A DNA stretch of 64,000 nt from an uncultured Ruminococcus sp. (GCA_902786975.1 CADAES010000006.1:62001-126000); one strand, 5' to 3'; positions 45,438 through 54,501 are shown, numbered from the stretch's first letter. Notes: a model not told the origin generated them from the sequence alone. Numbers and translations are program-made.

Positions 45438-45617
45438 ATAAATCGGAATTTATCGATGCTTTGCACCGATAAGCAATGAATAGTGAAGAGTGAAAAGTGA
45501 ATAGTGAATAATTGTGGTGTTCGCTTCGCTCACATGGCGATACCTTAACTATTAACTTTTCACTATTCGTTATTCACTATTCACTGTTAGCGTCAAAGAC
45601 GCTAAATTCTGATTTAT
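45438..45617. repeat. MITE-like palindromic element
   Basis: A 180-bp element between dapA and dapB. The ends are 15-bp inverted repeats (ATAAATCGGAATTTA at the left; the right end reads ATAAATCAGAATTTA in reverse, one mismatch). Inside, the left arm (45474-45513) is built from GAATAGTGAA, AGAGTGAA and AAAGTGAA units and the right arm (45548-45590) from their complements (TTCACTATT, TTATTCACTATTCAC). Two small hairpins (TAGCG-TCAAAGA-CGCTA region; CGATGC...CGATAAGC region) flank the arms. There is no open frame inside. Confidence 0.7.
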
Positions 45618-45657
45618 CGCAGTATAATTGGAATAATAAAAGAAAAGGACTGATAAT

Positions 45658-46416
45658 ATGACAAACATAGCTATTTGCGGCGCAAGCGGAAAAATGGGAC
45701 ACTTCATCGCCGATGTAATCGCATCGAGAGAGGACTGCAAAACTGTCTGCGGTATCGACAAGTTCGGCAGTAAATACTCCGACTTCGAGATAGTCGCTGC
45801 ACCGTCCGAAATGCCTGAAAAGCCCGACGTTATAATCGACTTTTCCAACCCCTCGAGCCTCGACGAGCTCCTTGACTACTGCCAGATGAACGCTGTCGCT
45901 CTTGTCATCGGCACAACAGGCTATTCCAAAGAGGAGATCGAAAAGATAAACAAGGCTGCTCAGCAGATACCCGTTTTCTTCACGTTCAATATGTCTTTGG
46001 GTATAAACCTGCTGACCGACCTTGCAAAGAGAGCGGCCGCTATCCTCGGCGGACAGTTCGATATCGAAATTGTCGAGCAGCACCACAATCAGAAAATCGA
46101 CGCCCCCAGCGGTACGGCTATCATGCTTGCAAACGCTATCAACGAGGAGCTTGACAACAAGTATACCTACGTTTACGACAGACACTCGGTAAGAGCTAAG
46201 AGAACAAAGACCGAGATAGGTATTCACTCCGTAAGAGGCGGCACTATCGTCGGAACTCACGAGATAATCTTTGCAGGGCGTGACGAGGTCATTACCCTCA
46301 AGCATGAGGCTCACTCAAAGCAGGTGTTCGCTGTCGGCTCCGTAAACGCCGCATGCTTCCTCGCAGGCAGGAGCGCAGGTATGTACACGATGAACGACCT
46401 CATCAAAGAGATGTGA
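45658..46416 (+). CDS. dapB: 4-hydroxy-tetrahydrodipicolinate reductase
   Basis: It reduces the dapA product toward diaminopimelate. The 252-residue protein has NIAICGASGKMGHFI for NAD(P) binding, GTTGYSKEEIEKI, NMSLGINLLTDL and the active-site EQHHNQKIDAPSGTA. The C-terminal end VNAACFLAGRSAGMYTMND is duplicated 4.3 kb downstream. A weak promoter (TATAAT at 45623-45628) lies between the MITE-like element and the gene. The lysR gene starts 8 bases after the stop, where a terminator might be expected. Confidence 0.96.
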   Translation: MTNIAICGASGKMGHFIADVIASREDCKTVCGIDKFGSKYSDFEIVAAPSEMPEKPDVIIDFSNPSSLDELLDYCQMNAVALVIGTTGYSKEEIEKINKAAQQIPVFFTFNMSLGINLLTDLAKRAAAILGGQFDIEIVEQHHNQKIDAPSGTAIMLANAINEELDNKYTYVYDRHSVRAKRTKTEIGIHSVRGGTIVGTHEIIFAGRDEVITLKHEAHSKQVFAVGSVNAACFLAGRSAGMYTMNDLIKEM

Positions 46417-46424
46417 TGCGATAA

Positions 46425-47339
46425 ATGACACTTCAACAGCTGAAATATATAATCGAGATCGCCGAGACCGGCTCAATAACCATGGCAGCTCAGCGGCTCT
46501 TCATAGCTCAGCCGAGCTTGTCAAAATCGGTCGCAGAGCTTGAAAAGGAAATGGGCATAACCATTTTCAACCGAAGCAACAGAGGCGTATATCTCTCAGA
46601 GGACGGAACAAAGTTCCTGTCCTATGCGAGGCAGATCGTCGAGCAGACCGAGCTTCTGGAAAACGAGTACAAGTCTGCTCCGCCGCCGAGAAGCGTGTTC
46701 GCCGTTTCGTCACAGCACTATGCATTTGTGGTGAACGCTTTTGTTGAGCTTGTGAGGGAGTACGGCAAGGACAAATATGACTTCACACTGCGTGAGCTGA
46801 AGACTTCGGAGATCATCGAAGATGTCCGCACTCACCGCAGCGATATCGGGATACTTTATCTTTCCAACTTCAACAGAGAGGTCATACATCATATCCTCCA
46901 GAGCGAGGAGATGCAGTTCGTTAGCCTGTTCACCGCCAGACCGCATGTTTTCGTGAGCAAGCAGAACCCTCTTGTCGGCAGGGAGAAAGTAACGCTGGAC
47001 GAGCTGAACGATTACCCAAGGTTGACCTACGACCAGGGTGTCAAAAACTCTTTCTATTTTGCAGAGGAGCTTCACATCACAAGAGAAAGTCCGAAGAACA
47101 TCGTAGTCTCGGACAGAGCTACCCTGTTCAATCTGCTTATCGGTCTGGACGGCTACACCATCTCATCGGGCGTTCTGAGTTCGGATCTCAACGGCGACAA
47201 CATCGTTTCGATACCGCTTGAAAGCGACGAGATAATGGAGATTGGCTATATCCTTACCAACGACAGACCGATGAACCATATGACACGCATCTATCTCGAA
47301 CATCTCAGAAGATATATCGAGAACTATTCAAACAGCTGA
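46425..47339 (+). CDS. LysR-family transcriptional regulator
   Basis: A 304-residue regulator. The N-terminal winged helix MTLQQLKYIIEIAETGSITM leads to AAQRLFIAQPSLSKSVAELE, the classic LysR recognition helix. Residues 90-300 form the periplasmic-binding-like effector domain. It lies between dapB and metE; a terminator follows, and a T-N11-A palindrome precedes the metE promoter, so a MetR-like role in controlling metE is likely but inferred. The ribosome site is weak (GAGATG), suggesting coupling to dapB translation. Confidence 0.9.
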   Translation: MTLQQLKYIIEIAETGSITMAAQRLFIAQPSLSKSVAELEKEMGITIFNRSNRGVYLSEDGTKFLSYARQIVEQTELLENEYKSAPPPRSVFAVSSQHYAFVVNAFVELVREYGKDKYDFTLRELKTSEIIEDVRTHRSDIGILYLSNFNREVIHHILQSEEMQFVSLFTARPHVFVSKQNPLVGREKVTLDELNDYPRLTYDQGVKNSFYFAEELHITRESPKNIVVSDRATLFNLLIGLDGYTISSGVLSSDLNGDNIVSIPLESDEIMEIGYILTNDRPMNHMTRIYLEHLRRYIENYSNS

Positions 47340-47352
47340 AAAGACATTTCCG

Positions 47353-47386
47353 GGCTGATACAGCTATTGTGTATCAGCCTGTTTTT
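47353..47386 (+). terminator. Terminator of lysR
   Basis: The 10-bp stem GGCTGATACA / TGTATCAGCC with a 7-base loop, followed by TGTTTTT. Confidence 0.85.
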
Positions 47387-47397
47387 ATTGCTCTGAT

Positions 47398-47412
47398 ATA
47401 GCTTCAGGCTAT
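47398..47412. promoter_or_regulatory. Candidate LysR/MetR-type operator upstream of metE
   Basis: The palindrome ATAGC-TTCAG-GCTAT has LysR T-N11-A geometry and lies 47 bases upstream of the metE -10. Confidence 0.5.
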
Positions 47413-47435
47413 GGCACTATATGAAATATAAGTAT

Positions 47436-47464
47436 TATACATCTCAGCAGATATGTGCTATAAT
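47436..47464 (+). promoter_or_regulatory. metE promoter
   Basis: An extended -10 TGC-TATAAT (47459-47464) with a weak TATACA -35 at 47436-47441, as expected for an activator-dependent promoter. Confidence 0.6.
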
Positions 47465-47497
47465 ACAATCATACTAATCATAGCGGAGGAATAGGAA

Positions 47498-49771
47498 ATG
47501 AAAACATCAGTTATAGGATACCCGAGAATAGGCGGACTTCGTGAGCTTAAATTCGCAAGCGAAAAGTATTTCAGATCAGAGATTTCTGCGGACGAGCTTG
47601 AAAAGACCGCAAAGCAGATAAGGCTTTACAACATTGATCTTCAGAGGATAAACAACATCGACTTTATCCCGTCAAACGACTTCTCTTTCTATGACGGCGT
47701 ACTGGACACCGCTTTCCTGCTCGGTGCTGTTGCGCAGAGATACACTCAGCTCGGGCTTTCAAAGCTTGACACTTACTTCGCCGCAGCCAGGGGCTATCAG
47801 GGTGAAAAAGGCGATGTAAAAGCTCTTGCGATGAAAAAGTGGTACAACACCAACTATCATTATATGGTACCTGAGATAGATGACAGCACAAAGATCGAGC
47901 TTGTCGGCAGCAAGCCGTTGGAGCTGTACAAAGAAGCGGCTGAAGCAGGTGTTAAGACTAAGCCGGTCGTTATCGGTGCTTACACCTTCCTCAAGCTCGC
48001 AAGATACACAGGCAGCAAAAACGCACAGGACTTTGCACAGGATACTGCAAAGGCATACAGCAAGCTGCTTGAAAAGCTCTCGGAGCTTGGTGCTGAGTGG
48101 GTACAGATCGACGAGCCGTCGCTGGTCAAGGATATGACTGCGCAGGACATCGAGCTGTTCACAGGGCTTTACAAAAACATACTCGCTGACAGGCACGGCG
48201 TAAAGGTTCTTTTGCAGACCTATTTCGGTGATGTGAGAGACTGCTACGATCGGATCTGTTCACTCGGCTTTGACGGCATCGGTCTTGACTTCACAGAGGG
48301 CAAAAAGACTCTTGAGCTTGTTAAGGCCAACGGCTTCCCGAAAGGCAAACTGCTGTTTGCCGGAGTTGTCAACGGCAAGAACATCTGGAGGAACGATTAC
48401 TCAAAGACCGTCGGGATCATCAGCGAGCTTGCTAAGTACACCAACGATATCGTGATCGGAACTTCATGTTCGCTGCTTCATGTTCCATGCACTCTGGAAA
48501 ACGAAACTAAGCTTGCCGATGAGGTGCGCAGACATTTTGCATATGCGCAGGAAAAGCTGGGCGAGCTGGGCGAGCTGAAAAAGATACTCGCTTCGGGCGA
48601 TGCACAGGCTCAGCCCGAGTTTATCGCAAACAAGGCACTGCACGAGGAACAAAGATCCGGCTTCAACGCTGCGGTAAGAGAGAAAGTTGCAAAACTGACG
48701 GAAAAGGACTTTGTGAGACTGCCTGAGTTCAGCGAGCGAGAGAAGATACAGAAAGCTGAGTTCAAGCTTCCGCTGTTCCCGACCACGACCATCGGTTCAT
48801 TCCCGCAGACTGCCGATGTCAAGGCAGCCCGTTCGTCATTCAGAAAGGGTGAGCTTTCGCAGGAGGATTATGAGAGCTTTATCGAAAAGAAGATCGCAGA
48901 GTGCGTGGCTCTTCAGGAGGAGATCGGACTTGATGTTCTCGTTCACGGCGAGTTCGAGCGCAACGACATGGTAGAATACTTCGGCGAATGTCTTGACGGA
49001 TATATCTTCACCGAAAAAGCATGGGTCCAGTCTTATGGTACCCGTTGTGTCAAGCCGCCTGTTGTATGGGGCGACATCAGCAGGGCAAAGCCGATGACGG
49101 TGAGGTGGTCAAAGTACGCTCAGAGCCTTACGGACAAAAACATGAAGGGCATGCTGACAGGACCTGTTACGATACTCAACTGGTCATTCCCGAGAGAGGA
49201 TATCTCTCTGCGTGAGAGCGCATTCCAGATCGCACTGGCTATCCGTGAGGAAGTGCTCGATCTTGAAGCTAACGGCATCAGGATAATCCAGGTCGATGAG
49301 GCTGCGCTGAGAGAAAAGCTCCCGCTTCGCAAAAGCGACTGGAGAGAGGATTATCTCGACTGGGCTATCCCGGCATTCAGATTCGTTCACAGCGGCGTAA
49401 AGCCACAGACTCAGATCCATACGCATATGTGTTACAGCGAGTTCGCTGACATAATAAAGGACATCGACGATATGGACGCAGATGTCATAACATTCGAAGC
49501 ATCAAGATCCGATCTGACGATCCTTGATGTGCTCAAAGCAAACAACTTCCGTACCGAGGCGGGACCGGGCGTATATGACATACACTCGCCGAGAATACCG
49601 TCGAAGGACGAGATCAAAGCTGCAATAAACAAGATGATAGGACGCATACCCGTACAGAAGCTGTGGGTAAATCCCGACTGCGGTCTTAAAACAAGAGGAG
49701 TCGAGGAGACTGTGCCAAGCCTTAAGAATCTTGTGGCAGCGGCAAGAGAGGCAAGAGATGAGAACAGCTGA
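47498..49771 (+). CDS. metE: Cobalamin-independent methionine synthase
   Basis: A 757-residue full-length MetE that methylates homocysteine from methyl-THF polyglutamate using zinc. The C-terminal barrel has IHTHMCYSEF (zinc His and Cys), ITFEASRSD, and VNPDCGLKTR (third zinc Cys). The N-terminal barrel contains GYPRIGGLRELKFA with the substrate-binding RxGxxREL. GGAGG precedes the ATG. It overlaps the metF start by 14 bases, so the two act as one unit supplying and using methyl-THF. Confidence 0.97.
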   Translation: MKTSVIGYPRIGGLRELKFASEKYFRSEISADELEKTAKQIRLYNIDLQRINNIDFIPSNDFSFYDGVLDTAFLLGAVAQRYTQLGLSKLDTYFAAARGYQGEKGDVKALAMKKWYNTNYHYMVPEIDDSTKIELVGSKPLELYKEAAEAGVKTKPVVIGAYTFLKLARYTGSKNAQDFAQDTAKAYSKLLEKLSELGAEWVQIDEPSLVKDMTAQDIELFTGLYKNILADRHGVKVLLQTYFGDVRDCYDRICSLGFDGIGLDFTEGKKTLELVKANGFPKGKLLFAGVVNGKNIWRNDYSKTVGIISELAKYTNDIVIGTSCSLLHVPCTLENETKLADEVRRHFAYAQEKLGELGELKKILASGDAQAQPEFIANKALHEEQRSGFNAAVREKVAKLTEKDFVRLPEFSEREKIQKAEFKLPLFPTTTIGSFPQTADVKAARSSFRKGELSQEDYESFIEKKIAECVALQEEIGLDVLVHGEFERNDMVEYFGECLDGYIFTEKAWVQSYGTRCVKPPVVWGDISRAKPMTVRWSKYAQSLTDKNMKGMLTGPVTILNWSFPREDISLRESAFQIALAIREEVLDLEANGIRIIQVDEAALREKLPLRKSDWREDYLDWAIPAFRFVHSGVKPQTQIHTHMCYSEFADIIKDIDDMDADVITFEASRSDLTILDVLKANNFRTEAGPGVYDIHSPRIPSKDEIKAAINKMIGRIPVQKLWVNPDCGLKTRGVEETVPSLKNLVAAAREARDENS

Positions 49772-50642
49772 CTTATTCAAACATAAAACGGTTTTTTCAC
49801 TTGAGATATTCCCGCCGAAGCCCGATGCTCCGCAGAGAGTGATCTATGACACGCTCGAAGGTCTGACCGACATTCATCCCGATTTCATCAGCGTAACTTA
49901 CGGTGCGGGCGGCGGACAGAACGGATGCAGGACGATAAGCATCACTTCAAGCATCATTTCGAGGTATCACACGACAGCGGCTGCACACCTTCCGTGCATC
50001 GGACTGAGCAAGGAACAGGCTGCTCAGATACTCGATCAGATGCAGGAAAACGGAATTGAGAATGTGCTTGCGCTCAGGGGAGATATCCCGGAGGGAAAAC
50101 AATACAGCGGAGATTTCCGCCACGCTGACGAGCTTGTCAGCTTTATCCGTGAAAACTACAACTTCAATATTCTCGCCGCATGCTACCCCGAGACACACCC
50201 GGAAAGCAGCAGCGCAGCTGAGGATCTGAAGCACCTCAAGCACAAGGTGGACTGCGGTGTCGATCACCTTATCACACAGCTTTTCCTTGACAACAGATAC
50301 TTTTTCGACTTTCACGAAAATGCTCTGCTGGCTGGGGTAGATGTCCCGATCGAGGCAGGCATAATGCCGGTGACGAACAAGCGTCAGATCGAGCGCATGG
50401 TGAAGCTGTGCGGTGTTGAGCTTCCAAAAAAGTTCAGACGGATCATTGACAAGTACGAACACAACAAGGCTGCTCTGCGTGATGCGGGCATCGCTTACGC
50501 TATCGACCAGATAACCGAGCTTATCGCAGAGGGAGTTAACGGGATACATCTTTACACGATGAACGATACCGGCATCGCACACAGGATCTACGATGCAGTA
50601 CACAGTCTTATACTTCCCGCTATGCAAAGAAACGCAGGCTGA
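49758..50642 (+). CDS. metF: Methylenetetrahydrofolate reductase
   Basis: A 294-residue MTHFR providing methyl-THF to MetE. The family pattern FSLEIFPPKPD has the FAD-side Glu, VTYGAGGG, VLALRGDIPE, DHLITQLFLDN, and AGIMPVTNK. The ATG at 49758 gives the standard start MRTADLFKHK, inside the end of metE; a start nine codons earlier would deepen the overlap. It is followed by its own terminator and then by the dapB relic. Confidence 0.95.
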   Translation: MRTADLFKHKTVFSLEIFPPKPDAPQRVIYDTLEGLTDIHPDFISVTYGAGGGQNGCRTISITSSIISRYHTTAAAHLPCIGLSKEQAAQILDQMQENGIENVLALRGDIPEGKQYSGDFRHADELVSFIRENYNFNILAACYPETHPESSSAAEDLKHLKHKVDCGVDHLITQLFLDNRYFFDFHENALLAGVDVPIEAGIMPVTNKRQIERMVKLCGVELPKKFRRIIDKYEHNKAALRDAGIAYAIDQITELIAEGVNGIHLYTMNDTGIAHRIYDAVHSLILPAMQRNAG

Positions 50643-50650
50643 ATAAAACT

Positions 50651-50686
50651 GACCGCCTTGCGGGATATCTCCCGTGGCGGTCTTTA
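50651..50686 (+). terminator. Terminator of metE-metF
   Basis: The stem GACCGCC / GGCGGTC with an inner CGGGA/TCCCG stem, followed by TTTAC. Confidence 0.8.
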
Positions 50687-50701
50687 CGATACTGATATTC
50701 T

Positions 50702-50789
50702 TAGTCGTTCCCGTGAACACCGCCTGCTTCCTTGCAGGCAGGAGCGCAGGTCTGTACACGATGAACGACCTTATAAAAAAGATGTTAAA
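50702..50789 (+). pseudogene. Duplicated 3' end of dapB
   Basis: This stretch encodes VNTACFLAGRSAGLYTMND and then LIKKM, nearly the same as the C-terminus of the intact dapB (46340-46416). By my count 66 of 74 aligned bases agree. No upstream part of dapB is present: the frame before it is unrelated. It is followed 6 bases later by a hairpin terminator, while the intact dapB has none. It looks like the original dapB end left behind after DNA was inserted, and is not expected to make protein. Confidence 0.85.
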
Positions 50790-50794
50790 CAAGC

Positions 50795-50827
50795 AAAAGC
50801 ACCGTCAATCTGGCGGTGCTTTTTTTA
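50795..50827. terminator. Bidirectional terminator
   Basis: The stem AAAAGCACCGTC / GGCGGTGCTTTT with a 5-base loop; T-runs on both strands. On the plus strand it follows the dapB relic; on the minus strand it can end the flavodiiron transcript. Confidence 0.85.
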
Positions 50828-50902
50828 CGGATATTTGTCGGTTCATTGGTGAGAACCTCTTGGTAAAGGTCTTTCTTCAAAAGGGTCCTCCCCAAAAAGC
50901 CG

Positions 50903-52693
50903 TCAAGTTATCGGTTCAAAGTCGGCTGCGCCGTGTTTACACAGCGGGCAGACATAATCCTCGGGGAGCTCGTCACCCTCGTAGATAAATCCGCAGACTT
51001 TACATACCCAGCCCTTTTTGCCCTCGGTCTGGGGCTTAGGCTTGACATTGTTCTGATAGTATGTGTACGTCATCGTGTCACGGTCGCTCATCACCCTTGC
51101 CTCGGTGACAGAGCAGATGAACATTCCGTGCGAACCGAGGTCAACGTAGTCCTCGACCTTAAGCGACATAACAGCGTTGATGTACTCGGGCAGGATAACA
51201 AGCCCGTTGTCCGACCTTGCGGCATCAATGCCGTCAAATTTGTCAACGTTTCTTCCGCTCTGGAAGCCGAAGCTCTCAAATACTCTGAACGGCGCATCGA
51301 CCGACAGGCAGTTCACATTCATAACGCCCGTCTGCTTTATAACGTGGTGAGAATAATTTGCCTTGTTGATGTTCACAGCTATTCGGTTGGGGCTGTCGGA
51401 GACCTGCGTAACGGTGTTGACGATAAGTCCGTTGTCACGCTTTCCGTCGTTGGACGTAACAACATAAAGCCCGTAGCCGATTCGGTAAAGTGCGGTCATA
51501 TCGTTCTTGTTGGCTTCATCGACAGAACGTGCGATGTAGTCTCTGCAAAGCTCGTCTGCAAGCTTTCCTATCTGCTCCCTGTTCTCGGCGTTCATCGCAG
51601 ACTTTATCTTTACGGTCGGCTCAGCAAAGGTAAGATTCTTGCACGCAGAAAGCTTCTCCTTCATTATCTTTGCAGCAAGCGGCGCCCACGTTCCGTTTTC
51701 GATGAAAGCGACTGTCCTGTTTTTGAACCCACGCTCGGTAAGGTGGTCGATGAACTCACGCATAAACGGATAGATGTCGGCGTTGTAGGTCGTCGTTGCA
51801 AGCACGAGCTTGGGGTATCTGAAAGCGTCTGCGACAGCCTGCGCCATGTCACACCTTGCAAGGTCATATGTGCTGATGACGGGACAGCCTTTTCTCGTCA
51901 GCTCTTCCTGCAGCGCCTCGACAGCCTTTTTTGTGTTGCCGTAAACGGAGGTGTAGCAAATGACTATGCCCTCCGACTCGATATCGTAGCTCGACCAGGT
52001 GTTGTAAAGCGAGATGTACTCTCCAAGGTCGTCGCTGAGCACAGGTCCGTGCAGCGGGCAGATGATCTGAATATCAAGTGCTGCTGCCTTTTTGAGCACA
52101 GCCTGTACCTGAGCACCGTACTTTCCGACGATACCGATGTAGTATCTTCTCGCTTCGTCAACCCATGGCTGCTGCACATCGAGCGCTCCGAACTTTCCGA
52201 AGCCGTCAGCTGAAAAGAGTATCTTGTCGGTGCTGTCGTAGGTCATTATTACCTCAGGCCAGTGTACCATAGGTGCGGTTATAAAATTGAGGGTGTGATT
52301 TCCGAGCGAAAGCGTCGAGCCTTCGCCGACTTCGAGCTTCTTCCCCTCAAAGTCAACGCCGTAGAACTGCGACATCATCACAAACGCCTTTGCCGACGAC
52401 ACGACCGTCGCATCGGGATATTTCATCGCAAAAGCCGATATGCTTCCCGAATGGTCAGGCTCCATATGCTGAACAACAAGATAATCGGGGCTTTTGCCGT
52501 CAAGAACATCTTCGAGATTGTCCAGCCACTCGTGAGTAAATCCCGCATCGACGGTATCCATTACAGTAATTTTTTCGTCCATTATAACGTAGCTGTTGTA
52601 GCTCATTCCGTCGGGGACTTTGTACTGTCCCTCGAACAGATCGACCTTGTGATCGTTCACGCCGACATATCTTACATCGTCTGTTATCCTCAT
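50903..52693 (-). CDS. Multidomain flavodiiron protein (MBL-flavodoxin-flavin reductase-rubredoxin)
   Basis: A 596-residue oxygen- or nitric-oxide-reducing flavoprotein. Residues 1-245 are the metallo-beta-lactamase-like diiron domain (HMEPDHSGS and CPLHGPV ligands), 250-395 flavodoxin (CYTSVYGNTKKAVEAL), about 405-545 a flavin-reductase-like domain (YRIGYGLYVVTSNDGK, GVMNVNCLS), and the last 45 residues a rubredoxin with two CxxC knuckles (CKVCGFIYEGD, VCPLCKHG). The rubredoxin and reductase probably feed electrons internally. The second ATG (52693) has proper spacing to AAAGGAG. It follows the FIST-GGDEF gene by 16 bases. Confidence 0.93.
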   Translation of the reverse strand: MRITDDVRYVGVNDHKVDLFEGQYKVPDGMSYNSYVIMDEKITVMDTVDAGFTHEWLDNLEDVLDGKSPDYLVVQHMEPDHSGSISAFAMKYPDATVVSSAKAFVMMSQFYGVDFEGKKLEVGEGSTLSLGNHTLNFITAPMVHWPEVIMTYDSTDKILFSADGFGKFGALDVQQPWVDEARRYYIGIVGKYGAQVQAVLKKAAALDIQIICPLHGPVLSDDLGEYISLYNTWSSYDIESEGIVICYTSVYGNTKKAVEALQEELTRKGCPVISTYDLARCDMAQAVADAFRYPKLVLATTTYNADIYPFMREFIDHLTERGFKNRTVAFIENGTWAPLAAKIMKEKLSACKNLTFAEPTVKIKSAMNAENREQIGKLADELCRDYIARSVDEANKNDMTALYRIGYGLYVVTSNDGKRDNGLIVNTVTQVSDSPNRIAVNINKANYSHHVIKQTGVMNVNCLSVDAPFRVFESFGFQSGRNVDKFDGIDAARSDNGLVILPEYINAVMSLKVEDYVDLGSHGMFICSVTEARVMSDRDTMTYTYYQNNVKPKPQTEGKKGWVCKVCGFIYEGDELPEDYVCPLCKHGAADFEPIT

Positions 52694-52709
52694 AGTCATA
52701 CTCCTTTCA

Positions 52710-54461
52710 TCACAGAACTACTACCTTGTTCTTTCCATTTCGTTTTCCGAGATACAGCGCATCGTCCGCCCTCTTGCAGAGCTGCTCGGCATTGTCCTGC
52801 TCAGTGAGGATGGAAACACCGGCAGTTATCGTCTGACGTCCTGCATTCCGGAACTCGATCTCATTGAATTCGAGTCTGTACTGATCGGCTATCTCCGCTG
52901 CCCTCGCCGCAGCCTCACCGGTTATGCAGATCATAAATTCCTCTCCGCCCCAGCGTCCGATAAGTGCGTTGACACCAAGCTTTTCGGAGGTACTTTGAAG
53001 CGACTTAGAAAGCCCTTTGAGCACATCGTCGCCCTCGCCGTGACCGTAGGTATCGTTGACCTGCTTGAAGTCGTCGATATCGATCATTATCAGTGCGGTA
53101 TCAAGCCTCTTATTGTCGATACAGTCGATGATATCGTTCTGTATCTTCATACGGTTGAGAAGCCCGGTAAGTCCGTCGGTTATAGCCATCTGCTCAAGCT
53201 TGCGGTTAGCTTCCTCAAGCTCGGCGGTGGAAATGTCGATAAAGTTAGCAAGCCTGCTTATCAGCGACACCTGCTTGGAGATATGGAATCCCTGCAGGTC
53301 TACCGTGCTGTCCATTCCCGCAACGGTGTCGCCCTCACGGAACACTCCGATAACGAGCGTTACGTTGTGCTGGATAAGGTCGGTATCCTTTCTGAGGAAC
53401 TCTCCGGAGGTGTAAAAGCCCGAGGTCTGCGCTATCGACTGGAACGGCTTTGTTTCGCCGTCAGCCATTTCGCCCCAGAAATATCTTCTTGCCGCACACG
53501 AATAAATGTGTATCATCTGCGGCTGGAACCTTGCGATATCCTCGCTTCCTGCGTGGACAGTCCTGAGGATAGTTTCGGGGTCGCCGTAAGCCATTCTGAC
53601 ACGGGTGCCCTCGGCGATGTTGGCGGTCATCATCAGCGAGCCGTCACGGTTGCTGCCCGTCGGCGCACGCAGTATCGTCGAATCTCCGTTCTTGTAGATA
53701 AGCGGGAACTCGAGCGTATTTCTGAAAAAGTTTCTGTCGTTTTCTATGTTGAGGTACTTGTAGTAAACGTCAAACGCAGGCTGTCCGTCAAGCTCGTAGA
53801 GCACCTTCCCGTCGGACTTGGTGACAACGTGCTCCATACCGAGCGTTTTCCAGCCGCTTATCTGGAATGTGCAGACATGCAGATCCTCGCCGCCCATGAA
53901 TCTGAAAACGATGGAATTGTTGCTGCTCTCGCCGTCGTTTGAAAAGACGTAGGCATGCTGTTCGTCGATGTCGTTAGCGAATGCGCCGCCGCCTAAAAGC
54001 TCAACGTCCTTTCGCATAGCGCTGAGGCACTTGCACAGCTCGGTCGTAGAGACTGTACGAATGGTTATCATCATTTCGACAGACTTTATCCAGCGGTTGG
54101 CGTCCACATATTCTACGACCTCATCGCAGACCTGTTTTATGTTCTGCTGATTTAACATGCGCTGCATTACAGTCACTTTGGTATCGGGGTACTCAAAGAC
54201 CGTGCAGACAACGCAGATGTTGCTGTGAGAAAGCTCTCCGAGCATGATATTTCCGTTGGTCGTACAGCCGCTGTAAACGGCATCCGGCATCTCTGTCCTT
54301 ATCGTTTCGCAGATAACGTCTATCGCCGGCTTATCGAGTATCTCGGAATATATCTCAAACGTAACGGCGGAACTCATATTCTGCTGGCACCACTGCTTTA
54401 CACGCCTGATATCGTGTAACAGCACTTCCCTGTTTTTATAATTGAACTGTATCTGTTTCAT
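52710..54461 (-). CDS. FIST-domain sensor diguanylate cyclase
   Basis: A 583-residue protein without membrane helices. Residues 30-360 match the FIST sensory module in layout (YSGCTTNGNIM, LLGGGAFAND, IVFRFMGGEDL), which binds small ligands such as amino acids in some proteins. A short coiled coil leads to the GGDEF domain (LTGLLNRMKIQ, DIDDFKQVNDTYGHGEGD, RWGGEEFMICI), whose active GGEEF motif should make cyclic di-GMP. The ATG at 54461 follows AAGAGGTG and a consensus promoter. It is co-transcribed with the flavodiiron protein. Confidence 0.88.
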   Translation of the reverse strand: MKQIQFNYKNREVLLHDIRRVKQWCQQNMSSAVTFEIYSEILDKPAIDVICETIRTEMPDAVYSGCTTNGNIMLGELSHSNICVVCTVFEYPDTKVTVMQRMLNQQNIKQVCDEVVEYVDANRWIKSVEMMITIRTVSTTELCKCLSAMRKDVELLGGGAFANDIDEQHAYVFSNDGESSNNSIVFRFMGGEDLHVCTFQISGWKTLGMEHVVTKSDGKVLYELDGQPAFDVYYKYLNIENDRNFFRNTLEFPLIYKNGDSTILRAPTGSNRDGSLMMTANIAEGTRVRMAYGDPETILRTVHAGSEDIARFQPQMIHIYSCAARRYFWGEMADGETKPFQSIAQTSGFYTSGEFLRKDTDLIQHNVTLVIGVFREGDTVAGMDSTVDLQGFHISKQVSLISRLANFIDISTAELEEANRKLEQMAITDGLTGLLNRMKIQNDIIDCIDNKRLDTALIMIDIDDFKQVNDTYGHGEGDDVLKGLSKSLQSTSEKLGVNALIGRWGGEEFMICITGEAAARAAEIADQYRLEFNEIEFRNAGRQTITAGVSILTEQDNAEQLCKRADDALYLGKRNGKNKVVVL

Positions 54462-54501
54462 TTTGTCACCTCTTAATGACAACATTAGTTTGCTGTGTTT
54501 A

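Noticed and set aside
47340..47497. SAM or S-box riboswitch before metE
   Set aside because: The 110 bases after the lysR terminator are too short and lack S-box motifs; a LysR-type palindrome is present.
50674..50988. A 104-residue gene containing the dapB-like segment
   Set aside because: Only the middle part is dapB-like, the flanks are unrelated, and terminators lie inside the frame.
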